From positions 881,639 to 945,638 of the forward strand of contig VFFE01007486.1 of NCBI GenBank assembly GCA_008921705.1: 64,000 bases of DNA. The letters run 5' to 3'. A model generated the notes under the pieces. That model was given only the letters and a program-made list of their open reading frames with translations. It had not been told where the DNA came from and ran no database searches. The position numbers and the translations under genes are program-made. Of this stretch, positions 12,304 through 26,500 are shown piece by piece (the first letter of the stretch is position 1; each line of letters opens with the position of its first letter). Source of the DNA: Burhinus oedicnemus. Lineage: Eukaryota > Chordata > Aves > Charadriiformes > Burhinidae.

Positions 12304-12475
12304 ACAGGTTGCCCACAGAGGTGGTAGGTGCCCCATCCCTGGAAACATTAGTCAGGTTGGATGAGGCTCTGGGCAACCTGGTCTAGTTGAAGATGTCCCT
12401 GGTCATTGCAGGGGAGGTGGGACTAGGTGACCTTTAAAGGTCCCTTCCAACCCAAACTATTCTATGTTTCTGTGT
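12304..12475 (+). mobile_element. CR1 LINE, 5'-truncated 3' end
   Basis: From CAGGTTGCCCACAGAGG the sequence follows the last ~170 bp of an avian CR1: the 'GGTGCCCCATCCCTGGAAAC' block, 'GGGCAACCTGGTCTAG', 'TGACCTTTAAAGGTCCC' and 'TTCCAACCCAAACTATTCTATG'. The terminal 8-mer tail is short and impure. Only the last few codons of the polymerase frame and the 3' UTR remain. The 5' truncation is typical of CR1. The GC-rich block before it is not recognisably CR1. Confidence 0.9.
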
Positions 12476-15400
12476 CATGGTAGGGGAATCATGCTCGGGG
12501 CTTCCTGTAGCAGAGACAGCGTCTCAATCCACATCAAAAAGCTGCCTGGAAGCCTTTGCTGGCTGGAAGCCTGACCCACTGGTCACTGGAGAGACAATAA
12601 GAGGACAGAAAATCAGGGAAAACAAACACAGAGTATGATATTTGGTCCATAAAAAGGAGAATCCACCACAGCTTGTCAATATTCAGTTAAGAAATCCTGT
12701 AGTAAGGCATGTCAGAAACTCACTGAAATGAACAAGTCTCTGCGTAAGGCTTAGCAGTCCGTCCACGTGCTCTGCACTGAATGATCGATAGGTAATGAAT
12801 GCTTCCAAAGTGATGCTATCAGCAAGGGAAGTATTTGTACTAATGAAGAAAAGAGGGGACTTTGGGAAGGAAATACTCATCCTGTGAGCATAAAATTCTT
12901 AAAGGAACTGAGTCTTGACCTGGACTGTTGCAGTGTGGGGAGTATTAGATATAAGAGCCCAAGAATAAGTCAGTAAGTGCTAAAGAAAAAACTTAACTGC
13001 ATATGCATTCTGGATTTCATTCCTGTGTTATCTCATTAAAAGAGATTTTTTACTATTAACTTATTATTTACTATTAACAGCTTTTCTTATGTTTGAAATA
13101 GCACTATTTTTAGCACTGTCTGGGGACTCTATTCTGGCATAAGGTCTGATTAGGCTTGAGACTATACACACATACAATAAAAAGGACAGTCCCTGTACAG
13201 AAAACATAAACTCTCCAGTTACAATGACCTTAACAAATTGAACCCAATAAAAAGTGCTTCAACAGTGTAAGTGCCTAGGAAATCGTCTGCAAGCAAGTGA
13301 CTGTTACCTAGAAAGTAATATAACCTATTTTACTCACTTGCGGTTGTTATACATTTACCCTATCAAAGCAAATTGTGAAAGCTCCTTTACTGCAAAACTG
13401 TGGTGAACGGCAACATTACAGAGCTGAACAGCCGCTCTGTGGTGAGGTTGCTGAGGAGACCCAGAGAAAGTATGTGTCTCCACTGTTACCCTGCAACGCT
13501 TATGAAAAAAGTAAATGAGAATCCTTGAGCCAAGGCCCTGTATGGTTAATAAATACACCTACTGGTCTGAATGGACATCTGGGCTTGCGGCTCACTCCCA
13601 GGCTTAGGGTTGTACTTCATTCCTCAGCTCATCTGCGTTTCTCTTCCTTGGAACCTGAATCTTGGGTTTCTACCTGTCTGTCCTGCTGCTTTAAAGCTGC
13701 ATCCTGGTATTTCAACATCACAGAAAAAGGTTTCATGCTTATAGATTGGAGACAATGTTCACCTAGAGTAAACTAATCTGTAGAAAACATTATGGAGGAC
13801 TGACCAGAAACATTCAGTGTCTTTTTCAGGCAGAACTGGCATATATTTATAGTGATTTACTTTAATTCAGTCATGGGTATTTACCTTCATTCTCAGCAGA
13901 ATCTCAGTTGTGTTTTTGTTGTTGCTGTTGCTTTTTCTTGAAATTAGCAGGTGATAATGTCAGGTCAAAAAGCTAGTATCATGTAAGTGATTTTCAAGGT
14001 GAACACCAAACTTAGCAAAGTTCCCGGAAGCTAAGTCTATGCAGCTCTTACGCTCAATACATTCCTGTTCAAGGCGGCTTACTATTTTGCACCCACTAAG
14101 AAAATGACCTTGGTTAACTGTCTCTGCAATTTTCTTATCTTGGTCATTTGACATTTGCTTTTTGTGTGTGGTTAAAACTGTGAACTCAGAGAAGAATTGA
14201 CATCAGTTCCAAAACCCTATTTTTCTCCACAGGAAATCTTGTACAAGGTTCTCATGTTCAAACTGGGAAAAAGCACTGTCATTTAAGTAATGGGCAGTAC
14301 ATTTCTTTTAGTGGAAAATACTTTGGGTGCTTATTGCCTTGGGAAACAAGCAGAGAAGCCACATCTGAGAATCAGACAATACTGCTGTGAAGAAGAATAT
14401 GTTTTATGCTTCCCTCTTTTTCTATCTCAAGGCTACTAAAGAGATTAAGTTTTTGGCAAATAATGGACTTCAGTCTTAAAAGTTGTAAGATTTTATTGCA
14501 AGCCTCTGTTACATCAATAAAGATGTGAAGTACAACAGCTAACAATCAAGTTCGTCAAAACAATGCTAGAAATACAAGCAGACTTAAAAAAGAAAAAAAA
14601 ATTTAAAACAAAAAAGCCTCTTCAAAAGATAGCTGCTAGAAAATATAACAGGTAAGTTTATTAAAAAGTTAACTGAATAGCAAATATTCTTACTTTATTT
14701 TGAATTTTCTAAGGTGCAGAACACACAATTGACCCTTCACTGATTTCTTTATGGACTCTGCAGAAACAGGAGGATCTGAAATCAGGAATCTCTGGAACTG
14801 CTGTATGAACCACATCTGTAAAACCATATTAAAGTACATTAAAAGTAAAAACTTTGCACGTCTCTATATTCTCAGCAAGAAGATAACTACTTATGTCAAC
14901 ACGATTTAAATTATAATGTTACTCAACTTAAAGAATGCAAGATAGATTTATAGAAGTTGCTTCTGATTTTATATTTTATGATATCAAGGAAAGAATATGT
15001 ACTTTTGCTTAAACTAGCCAAAGAGGAGTTGGCTTGTAAGGAGCGCCTCTGCTTTTTCTACACTGAACTTTGCACTATGACAGTGAGTTACGCAGGCTAG
15101 CTGGGTTATATATGCCTCAGTTAAACTCTTGGCTTTGTAAAACAGTCTATAGAGAGCTTTATGCTGCTTAGTTTACTGCACTTCACCACATTGTATATCT
15201 TGAGTCAAGAAACATAGCTAGTAGACAAAGATTTATGACGGATTTTCTGTGTAGTCTTCAGCAAGTTTTTTTCAGTTTGTAAGGCAAAAAAACCCCTCTC
15301 GCTCTGAGTGACATAAAAAAAATAAATTACAGTCTTAACTAGTAGATATTGCTTTAACAGTTTAACAATAATAATTAGTTGTAGTGTTATATTTATTTAT

Positions 15401-16889
15401 CTATACAAACTTGCAATGCACTCTTCAAATGTGAATGGCACGGCTCATTGGTTTGTTTGCCTTCTATTCGCTCTTTCTGACAACTGCAGATGTTTTGTTA
15501 TTTTCTACTTGTGACTGTATAAATTTGCAAACATAAAACCTGCTCAGTCTTTGACAACTGTTTATTCGTAAGTTAGTAAATGTAGAGATTTCTAGCTTTG
15601 CAGTTCAGTTTGTAACAGTTTAAATAACTCTTGGCCATTTGCTTTTGTGAATTCTACCCTAAGTGAAACCTGTGTTAAAATAGTGGCTTGCGCACAAAAT
15701 TACCTGGGAGGGTAGGAATTGGGGGTTGTCCTTGTAGATAAGGTTGTGAAAATATTCCTGTTGTTATGATGGGCCCCGATGAGCCTCGTTTAAGACACAA
15801 CAAAAGCGTATGGCTTTCGGAGTGGCTGCTTTAGTCCTGGAGAAAAAGTGGCATCTCGTCTTTAACACTCCTTTGGGTATACTTAAAATTGCTATGTATG
15901 TGTCAGTCATGGTGGTATGTACTCCCACTGGGACATAATTTTTATAACCAGCTAACCTTAACCTCACGCAAAACAGTGATGAGCTGAAATTCATTACCCA
16001 TCCATTCATTGCTCATCTCTGTCTTGTGACAGTGGCCTGGAGTTAAAAGCTTTTTTATCTTCATTTCTTTATCTCAGATATAATGCATTTCAATACATTT
16101 TAAGAACTTGTTAATTATCTTTATTTTCATTATTTCTGAAGATATTGTTTGATATTATTAGGAGACTATTTTACAGTACTATCCTATACTCTTTAATTCA
16201 ACTAAGGATTGATTTTTAAAAGTAGGCCTTACTCCTCAACCTGTTGCTTCACCTGTGTATGTTGTTGGATCATCCTTACCTGCTGCATATCAAAATTTTG
16301 ACACCGAATATGGACTAGGTAGCTAACAAATTAAGGGAAAAAAATCCCAAACAGTCCCAAAATAAGATTCTTTCTTCAGTTCAGCTATGACCTTTGCAGA
16401 CTTCAGCAAGGAACACATTTGAGCCTGATCTGACTTGGGCCTTGATCAGCGTTCAGATGTGACTCTGTAACACCAATTTAGAAAAGTAATTTGGAGTCAA
16501 ATTCATGACTGTGTACTCCAGAAATGTTTTTTCCTGAACGATATGCAGGCCTCACTCACAAAGGGGGCCACACACAAAAGAGCAGTGATTAAAAACATTA
16601 AAGATATGAAAGTTTCGTATGAGAGAATTGAACGTTTCACATAAAGAAAGCCAGAGCTTGATGAAATACTCGGTTCTTTTGTATCTTTACTCATTCATGT
16701 GGCATAAAATTAAGAACAAAAGGGACTTCTTGATTAATGACCTCTGCTAATCATTCCAGTAGAATACACAGAGACATTTCTTATTTGATTCCACTACCAA
16801 ATTAAGTTTGCGTTAATCATAAATGTCACTTGCACACAAATCACACATAAATATTCACAGTGATCTATATTTTATCAGTTATAACAGAA

Positions 16890-17090
16890 TGCTTGGCAGC
16901 CAGAGTGGGTTTAAACAAGCAATTAGTGAATAAGTTATTAAACATTTTAAACAAATGTGATGCATGAAACCTAAATTAGAGGAGTTCAAAGAAATGTGTC
17001 TTGATTACACAGGTGCCTGAGCTGGAGGCAGATTTGCCATGTGTGAGACGAAAAGGAATATGCATTAGAGCCTAACATGCCACAGACTTT
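16890..17090. promoter_or_regulatory. Candidate conserved non-coding element (weak)
   Basis: This is a non-repetitive stretch with homeodomain-like words (CAATTAG, TTAAAC repeats) and balanced composition. There is no direct evidence of function, and conservation across birds would have to be measured. Confidence 0.18.
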
Positions 17091-20000
17091 TCTTTCCTTA
17101 CTTTTCTTTTAATCTCTTTGATACAGACTTTCGAAATCTTCCCTTGGCAAATCCCAAAAAAAGCAATTTCTGAGGGTCTTTTCCTTAGATTTGAATTCGT
17201 GTTGGCTTTCCTCATGCCTCCTCTTTTTTGTATTGCTCTAAATTACCAGCTTCACATTCCTGTTTATGACCATACAAGTTCATAGGAAATCAGTCTTAAA
17301 CTGTCCAGGGAAAATCTTTTAATGGGGTCAACATATATATATTTTTTTAATTGCACTTTTCAGTATTCACAGAAAAGCTTCTTTCATGTTAATTTATTGA
17401 GGCACATTGTAAACAATGGAGGGAGTGTTTTTTCATATTCTAACTTCCATGGGGTAATGCTTTCTTCTTTCAATAATGTTATTGTATGCAGATTCCCAAT
17501 GAGGCTTCATGGAAATCTGTTGTTACCTAGTGTGAATACAGGTTAAAAAACTTGATATTCTCTCAGTTATCTGAATAAACTCCAAAAAAATGGCCATGCA
17601 TAAATTGATAGAAATTGACTCTGCAAGCGTAAAATGAAAATAAGAGGTTACCATGTAGGACCTCAATCCTGAGCTCTTAGCTGTTGAGATCAATGCAATG
17701 GCGTACACCAGGAACAGGTCTTCAACTGTGTGTGGAATGAATAATCAGGCACTTAATCTGGACGTGAAATACTAATTTCTTTTTAAACCTGAGAGGCTTT
17801 GGAGGCTGAGGGAGATACTGTATATCACTTCTGTGTATATGTATACAGAACATGTATATGTAAGAAGTTACAGTGGATGCCAGATGTCAGGGTCTTATTG
17901 ACTGAAAGAAGGATATTAGGGCTTACAAGAAGTGTGGATGGAAGAACTGCAATTGCTACTGTTAAGGTATAGCATCACATATGGTTAAGACTTTTCTTCA
18001 ATCCTCAGTTAATTTCTCTAAAATTGATATTAACCTCAGCCTAGGGCACTTCCTGGGGACTAATCATTGACTGGGGTTTATAGCCCAAAGCATAGCTTTG
18101 AGCTGTCAGCTCCTCCCAGGCATTCATTAATCTCCTGGCAGTGCCTCAATGTGTGTTGCTTAATTAACATTAGAATAAATATGATAGTTTAACACTATTT
18201 CAGTACCAGAATTGAGTAAAGCTTCCTCCTTTCACCTTCTGACTTCTGGTACATTTATGGTTTCGTAAAAATGAAAGTCTACAAGCTGTAATGTAGTCTG
18301 AATCTCATAGGCTGATTAGCACTTGCTACATATTTGTATTGCATCAACACATTTTCTCTGCTAGGCCAAAGGCTGGAGTGAGGATATTAGGTTCAAAAGG
18401 CATATTAGGTTTGTCAGACCTCTGGCTAACCAGAAATAGGATTCTGGGACCGAACATCACTGCTCTTATGCTCATCCCTTTAGTACACAGTGAAGACAGT
18501 CTTTATATTTCTTAACAATTAAGGAAAATCAAATAATAATTTCACATCTGACAATATTCCATGCTTAAAATTAAGATGTATCAGCAGTGCAAATGACCAC
18601 GTGGGATGCTAGTTGGTTTTCAACTCTGAACTGAAGAATTTGACTTCTACAGTCCAATTACTTGGTGAAATCTGATTCGTTAAATCTCTTGGTATACCTC
18701 TTCTCCAATATTTCATTTTAAATGTCCCAGTTTTGAAAAAAAGGTTCACTCATAAACTAAATGAAAACTTTACTACTTCCTTCTCTGGTTGTTAAAGTTA
18801 TTTACAGAAAGTGAATGCGTGAATAGTAAAACTTCCATTTGTGGCTAATTGAACCCACAGCTCAGCCAAGAGGATGCAATAGCATTCAAGAATACCAGCT
18901 GGGGAAGAACACTAGTAAGGAATTGTGGTTCACAAACCTGGTCTAGACAAATTTTTATCCGTTTAACTCCTTCTGGATCATGCTTAGCTTACCACTGTTA
19001 TGTGATAGCCTTAACATGTGTATTCATTCTTCTTTCTGTTACTGTGGTTATTATTGCACGGTATCTCAGAACTCAGTTTATGGATTGGGAGCAGTAGCAT
19101 GCCAGATACTCACCAGTACAGAAAAAAAGACTCTTCCTGCTTTCTACAGTATCCTATGAGATGAGATAAGGCACAAATGCCAATACAGAGGAATACTGAT
19201 GAGGTAATAGCCCATAAAATACTTGATGGTTTAACTACTATCAATGTTTTGTAGGCAACATTATAAATTCAATTATTAAAATAGAGATTGGAGAGAAGAT
19301 AATGAATTATCCTTTTGAATACGGAGAGAGGGAGAGCATGAAAGAAATAATAAGAGGTTTTGATAAATTCATAGAAATAATATAATCGTTGCTTGAACTT
19401 TTGTTTATTTATTGTAGTGTTTGTTCATTCCTAATGTTAATAGAAATTGAGAGTGTCCATGAAGGAAATCTTGAGCATAACTGGAAGCCAACAGAAAGGT
19501 TCATTAGTCTCTTCTTACACATTAGTATTGTACATGGTTCATGATTCGTTATGTACATTGGAAGAACATAATTGATGTTGGTCCTGTCAACAGACCTTGA
19601 AAACTGTCTCGATAAGGATGTGGATAATAAAAAGTAATAATAGCAGAGGCATCATTAAAATAATAATTCATTCAAATTTCCCTTCATTTATCAGATTAAC
19701 ATAATGAAATTAAATTCCAAGTAATTGTCTCCCACATCTTCTTAGCTTGAAGACTTGAAAATTGTTTGTTTGCTTGTTATTTAGTCTATAAAATTTTACC
19801 TCTCCCACAAATCTTGCTTCATTTTAAAAAGGAAATTTTAGTGATCATTAAGCTAAAATTTATCTCAAATAATATTACCTTGTAGTTCGGGCCAAAATTA
19901 TTAGGCATCTATGAAAAATAGAAGAACTACAAACATTTACATGGATAATTCAGGGATCTTTTCTCATATTTGTTATTTCACTATAAATAATTCCTTAAAA

Positions 20001-22089
20001 ACTTACTATTATAAAGGCACAACCCACAGAAAACATTGCATATGTTCCTACAGGGACCAGATGTATTCTTCTGCAGAATGTTGTGTTTGGTTGCAAATGT
20101 TTCTCTTGTGTTTGCAGACCAGGCATATCAATAAGTAGTCATTCTGAACTATCATGCCAAACTCTGAAAATTTTTGCATGCAAAAGCTTAGTTGCTAGAA
20201 GAATGCACAAGTAGTTTATAAAATCATCTGTACAGAATTTTTTTTACCAAAATTATTAATGTGATCCAGAAAAATACGAATACAAAGGCTGGGAGATAGT
20301 CTCAATAGTTATGAATACCTAAGGGTCCTATTCTTTTCTCATGGAAGCTTTGTATTTTACTAGAACAGTATCTGACTGATACAGCTGTGAAAAAAATCAA
20401 ACCAATCACTTAACCAATAGACTGCATTAAGAATATTGTATTGCACCACTTCAGTGAACAAGTAGATGCATTTGTGCTGTCTGATACATCTAAATTATTA
20501 GCTTGAAACAATCAAAATATTTCTTTTTGACTGCAGCAATATTTAGTTACAGTTTTGATGTGTGTTGGAAGTTATATTGGCACCCAACAGAGAGATACCG
20601 AAAAACATGCCTTGGCTTAGCTGAATACTATGAATTGCCATTATATGTGAATTCTGAGAAACATTTACCTTGAGTTTCAACTGAATGATTATATTCAAAG
20701 TTAAAGACTATGAAGGTGGCATTTTGGAGGAATAGAGAACTCTGTAACTTGTAAAACATTTCCATATGTATTGGTACCTCAGAATTTTTGGAGCCATTAC
20801 CTGACTGTGGCTGAAAGCAAAATCCCTACCATTCCCAGTCAAGGTAGATTTAGTTCCAGTGTAGTCTCCAGGCAGCATGAAACCTCCCGTAGATATATGT
20901 ACACGTATTTTAACAGAATAAAGAGCAAAACAAAAGCAAGCAAGACAGTGGATACGTAATCTTGAAATAAATAAATATGACACAGGGGAAACAATTGCAG
21001 CTTTTCCTTACTTCTTAAACTGATGATCTTCATTGTTTTCCAATAATTTTTGCAATACATTTTATGGATGTTAGTTGCACAAATCTTGTGGAGCTAATCT
21101 GGATAGAGTTATAACTAAGCTTTTCTGGCCCTCAGGCATCTTAGTCTTGGCAGTCTCCTGCTGTTTGCTATCAATGTTCAACCTGCATTACTTCTGTAGC
21201 CCGCGAGAAGAACTTTTTAGTATTCAATATTGTTTCTTTTTATTCCATCTTCAAAGGTTTTTCATTTGATTTTATGCAGTTAGGCTGTACTGTAAGTGGT
21301 TGATACCACAACCTTCCTTGTCTCAGATGGTGGTTTTTTTCATGTATAAGAGAGCATCACCCAGCAGCAACACTGTAGTTAATATCTGTTAATATTTCCA
21401 TATTAAACTCCTATACTCAGGATTTAATAAAACAGCTGCAAAAATCTCAGGGTGGAAAAAGCCGGCATTGAAGATGAATCAACAGGGAAGAAAAGGCTGA
21501 TGGTTTCTCTGAAAATACATTATATCCACGCCAATCTACAGGTTGATATATATTAGTTTTCTGAATGCCTTTTTTGCTTAAATGCATCTGGAAAAGTTTA
21601 CATCCAAATTGTTCCTTGAGGTTTATGAGTACTGCAGACCCTCTTTTTTTGTTGTTGTTGCACAGAACTTCTAAATTATATTTAATGTTGGCAGAAGACA
21701 TTATGCATATATTTTGTTTCCTAAGTGGAATGAAAAATGATCAGTCATGCTAATGATAAATACACCATTTAGAATATTAGCCTTGACAACTTTATATATC
21801 AATTAAATATTAGAATTAGGTATTCTGCTTGTATATAGCACACATATAGATGCAAATATGATGGTCTCCATTAAAAAGTTAGCATTTATCAAAGGTAGCT
21901 GAGTCACAGTAACTTAGTAACATAAATGAACTTTTATAAATAGAGGAAAATACTGTGGCATCTCAGAACTCATGGGGAAAACATTTATCAAACACAGACT
22001 TTTCACTGATGAAATTTTGTAATATTGCAAACAATCTGGGGAGGAGAAACAAAAATAAACAAGATGTAAATAAAAAGAGATCTGAACTT

Positions 22090-22330
22090 TTTTCTAGTTT
22101 ATCCAGGCTGAATTACTAGTTGAAGAATGGAAGTTTCATGGAGGCACTGAGAAATGTATTCCACCTGTTTCTTATCCCTGATTATGCATCTAGGTTTGCA
22201 TCAGCTGTTGCAATTTGTGAGAATAAATAATGCTTTATTAGTTAATGCTTTAATTAAAATAGGCATGCAAGCATAATCATACTCCAGATTGATAGGTAAT
22301 AGGCTTTGACTAAATATAAAGATAGATAAA
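22090..22330. promoter_or_regulatory. Candidate conserved non-coding element (weak)
   Basis: The stretch has a TTATGCAT word near 22181, GTTTGCATCAG near 22194, GTTGCAATTTG near 22207 and a run of TTATTAG/TTAATTA cores at 22230-22260. These are the classes of site (POU/octamer, C/EBP-like, homeodomain) that crowd developmental enhancers. This is inference from words only. Confidence 0.22.
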
Positions 22331-23487
22331 TAGATGGTGTTAATTTATATTATTCTTGAAAACTAGAAGGCACTAAGTTATCTTTTCATCTACGCCTTCC
22401 CTTCTTTGTCTGTAAGGTGTTTTGAGGTTAGACCTTTTCCAGGTCATCCAAGAAATGAAGTTTCCAGGCTCACTTTAGGGCATGAATCAAAATGAGTCCT
22501 CCAAGAGACTTTATTTTAGTGCTCAATAATTTCATTTTTCATTTTAAATTGTTAAGTGAAGACCTGACACTAAATAGACAAGTGAAACAACCATTGAATA
22601 ACACGGTTTTCAGCCTCAACAGAACTTATTAATGACTTTGGTGGCTGTTTGGTTTATGTTTTTAAGGTCCTCATTAAAGAGAATTAAAAAGGCAGATGTC
22701 CCTTCCAAATAAAAACTTCAATTCTTGCCAAATTCACCTCATGTTTTTCACAGTCTTTATTCTCAAGGGTCAAACAGTGAAGGTTTGACTGGAGTCCAGC
22801 AAAGTTATATTTGATAAAAATTGGTTAATGACCCCATCAACACATTCTCTTCAGGGCTATATTTGTTTCATGGTGATGACTTCAGTAACTACTCAAAGCA
22901 ATCTCAGCAACTTTAATCAGCGGGTGATTAGGAAGTTTATATGAATAAATACTTGGTTTTAATATTGGGGTTTTTTAGAATATCACTGGCTGCTTTTATA
23001 TTTTAGCTAAGTTGGTTCAATTCATAGCAGGCAGTTACACTGAGAACCAACTCAAATCTTTGCAGAACTTATTTCAGAAAACAAGTCAGTCCCAAAATGG
23101 TTTGCAGTAAAAGCCTAGGTGTTCCAGAGCCTCAGGTCCAGCTTGCATAAAGGAGCAGCTTTTGTGTGTTTTCCAGTCAAGAGCAAAATTGTTGACATGT
23201 GGAGTTGTCTTTTACCAATTGTAGCTATAAGACAAATTCTAGAGGTGCAGCCTGCTGTATTATGTCAATGATAGTTTCACTTCGCGTTTGTTAAACATTA
23301 GGCCAGAAAACAAAACAAAGTTTAATAAGGTAAATTACTGACAGGTTTCCAAAGAACTATAGAAAAAAAACATTATTAAAAGGACATAATCATCATTCTG
23401 GGATATAAATGAAGTTTCACCTGATCTTACCAGTGCACAGTCAGTGAAAATCCAAATGTAGTGAGAGAATTTTCAAATTTACAAGGT

Positions 23488-23505
23488 ATCAATCAATCAA
23501 TCAAT
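23488..23505 (+). repeat. (ATCA)n microsatellite
   Basis: Four to five tandem copies of a 4-bp unit within 'GTATCAATCAATCAATCAAT'. It is too short to be notable. Confidence 0.8.
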
Positions 23506-26500
23506 TTAAGATAAATAGATTGGGATGGAGGATTATTAAGAGCAAAATTTCAAATTTAGTTTTTGATAACCCTAAATGTTTTTATAAAAGGCTGGTAGAC
23601 TGCTGCAGAGTTAGAGGGGAAGAAACCATTTCCTTCTGTTGAATGGATTTTCCCAACACTAAGGCAGAATTGTAGGCCAGGTGCTGAAATGAGAACAGAG
23701 ACCATTACACAGCTGTTAGTGTTTCTTAAGCATTTCTTTAAAAGATGACTAAGAAAGAGAAAAAGAAAATTAAGCGGTGCCAAGTCTTCAGTCCTATTTG
23801 TGCAAAACAGTGGAATGGAGCTGCCAGTTAATGATAATGTGTCCTTTTCTTAAAAACATAACATTTTGGAAGTCTCTTCCTTTTTGGAGACTACCTAGTA
23901 GCAACTCCACCTCACTGAAACAAACTACTTTTGATTAGAACTGTGAATACATGGGAAATTCTAGCTAATGTTTTATTCCTTTTTCAAGATATTTTCAGGT
24001 TAAGGTTTTGCGGCTTTTGCTATTTAATTGTACATCATAAAAGGTTAAATTGTTACCTAATTTCAAAACAATAAAAGGGAAAACAGGAAACATTTAATTC
24101 AAATATATTGACATGAAACACTGTTACATTTATTTATTTTTTGTTAATTTGGTGGAACCTGGAGAATTCATTGTAATTATGTGATTCCATTAATTTCCTC
24201 CAACCTGTTTTTGGTAAAGAAACTATTCCTCCAAGATTGTTCACATATATGTACACTATAAAACAAATAAAAAATGGAATGACCAACCATTAGAAAGAGA
24301 ATTAGTTTATTCTGAAAATGTCAGAGTAGTAAACTTTGACATTAGTGAATTAATATTTCCACCCATATGTTTCTTTCTAACGACATTCTGGTATGCTGGC
24401 ATTCACAGACTATGTTGTTTATGATGTGATCACAGACTCTCAGCAAATATGCTTCCATCAAAGTGGCACTGCCTGGATTCATTCAGATTTGATGGTTTCA
24501 GCAGAGAAGCAAGCTCTACAGGGGCCTTGAGTAAGGCCACAACTAAGTGCCAAGCCTTTACCCAAAGGATAGTGAAGTGTGATCTTGATCCAACTTCTGC
24601 ATAAACTTGGAATAAAGTGGACATGTGATTGACTTAGTGGGTTTCCTGAGATCTACCATGGGATTCTTCTTCATGTCATTTCCTAAATCTTTGATGTAAC
24701 ACAGGACCAGGTTCAATCTGTGATTTTGCAAATATATTTTGAAACTTGATTTCTAATGTTCAAATGAAGCCACACAGCTTGAAAAGATGAGATAGTTTCA
24801 TATTCACATTTTTATTTCAAATTAAAATGTTTTATTTGTACAAGTAGCAACTTGGACTGCTCCTTCAGGTGCACTTGAATGCATTGTGTTGAAATTTTTT
24901 TAAGCTACTGATAAAATGTGTTTGAAACAAGGGTGAGTCAAAGGATCACATCTAAAAGGGCACAGTAATGCTAACGCCCTATCAGGAACTTAACTACATG
25001 ACAGCTCTGAAAGCAAATGCAAAGCTGCCAATATTATCTGGGGAGTCAGCCAAGAAGCCAGATGCTACCAAAAAAAACCCCAACCCTCTGCTGTTTGGTT
25101 TTTTGGGGTCTCATGGGTGCCAATGAAAGACAAAAAGATCTAGGGTACTTTATAAAGCAATATGTTAGGCCTCAAACATGTCTACTGTTGTTGAGGACAA
25201 TTTCATGCTGAAGAGTGATGGTGTCAAAAAACCCAAAAGAATCATAACCACTAGTATACGAAAAGGATGTGAAAAATAAAAGCAGTTTTCTGACTCATCT
25301 TCCTTGCTATATTAAATTTGAGAATCAGAGAAATTCAGGTGTAGCTCAGGATCCTGGGGTGGGGAATGAGCTAAGCTAAAAGCAGAATTTCATTAAATCT
25401 GGCCTCCAATATTAACTTTTGAATCAGCATGCTGCTGTGTGACTCAGATAAATTTAAAAGGCAGACAATTACTTAGCAAAGGGTCCTGCAAAGAAAAATA
25501 AATCTAATTGATTTTATTTACCTTTTATTAAGTGCTGAGAGTTAAGACCAAGAATAGATATTCTTTTAATTAAAGATTCATAAGATTGATCTTTATTTTT
25601 GTTATTTATCTGTTTCTTCAAATTTTCTTCTCCCTTTATTTTAAGGATTGATTGGAGTAATATGTTTGTCCTGCTTAATTTTCAATTGCATAAATACCTG
25701 TAGTAGACAAATTCACTGTGCTTTTTCTCTAGACACTTATTTTCTCAAAATTAATATCAATATACCCTTAAAGAGCTGATGCATTGTATTTTAGAGCTGA
25801 ATTTTGTTCCGAAGTATTAGCAGAAATTACCACAGAGGTGTTTTTAAAAGTCATTAAAATTTATTGTACTTGTCTGGGCAAAGAGTGGAATAGAAGAATA
25901 TAACATATAGGCAATTATCATAAATATCTGAGATTATTGACAATATGATGAAAGAACACTTGTGAGGTATGAACCAGTTCAGATAAAACAAATGAATTTC
26001 TAAGTCTGCAAGACCCACTATTCCATTTTATTTTAAAATATCTTACAACGCTATGCCTCCTAGTGTCATTTTTTCTCTTGAGGGGGAAAATGGAATTTTT
26101 CCATTGGGTTTGGGTGAAGATTATTATTATGATAGCTCAGTTTCACTTGACTACATTATTTGAGAAGTGCAAAGATAGTTTTAATAAGCTTTTAATAATT
26201 TCTGTGTAATATACATTCTTTAAACACAGGAAAGTTCTTTGAGTTTTAGATAGATGATGAACTGAATTTACTGGAACTGAAAGCAGAGAATGAGAAGCCC
26301 AATATTACCTTTTGTTATGTGGCACAGAAACAGGTTTCCAAAGCCAAATATTCTCTTTTAGCAAACTGTTCTTCCTAAGTAACTACCGGATTCCTCTGAA
26401 CACCAAGGTCAGTGTGCAGACCAGATTTCCAATTACCAAAGTGTAAGACACTGAAAGGAGCAGTGATGTTTTGAAGGAAAGACTTCTTATTTTTAAAAAA

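Noticed and set aside
11768..12327. Several overlapping G/P/A-rich open frames on both strands
   Set aside because: They follow from the C-rich composition of this block. No frame has a domain, and both strands are open to the same degree.
13380..13700. Slightly GC-richer patch suspected to be an exon or ncRNA
   Set aside because: Frames are short on both strands and no RNA motif, tRNA box or repeat signature is visible.
13960..14154. 64-codon minus-strand frame with a plausible-looking peptide
   Set aside because: The composition looks protein-like, but I recognise no family and the frame is short enough to be chance. No supporting splice sites or homologous neighbour are seen.
18849..19097. 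Small frame with a transmembrane-like segment
   Set aside because: It opens with TTG rather than ATG. A hydrophobic stretch is common in translated AT-rich DNA, and nothing around it suggests an exon.
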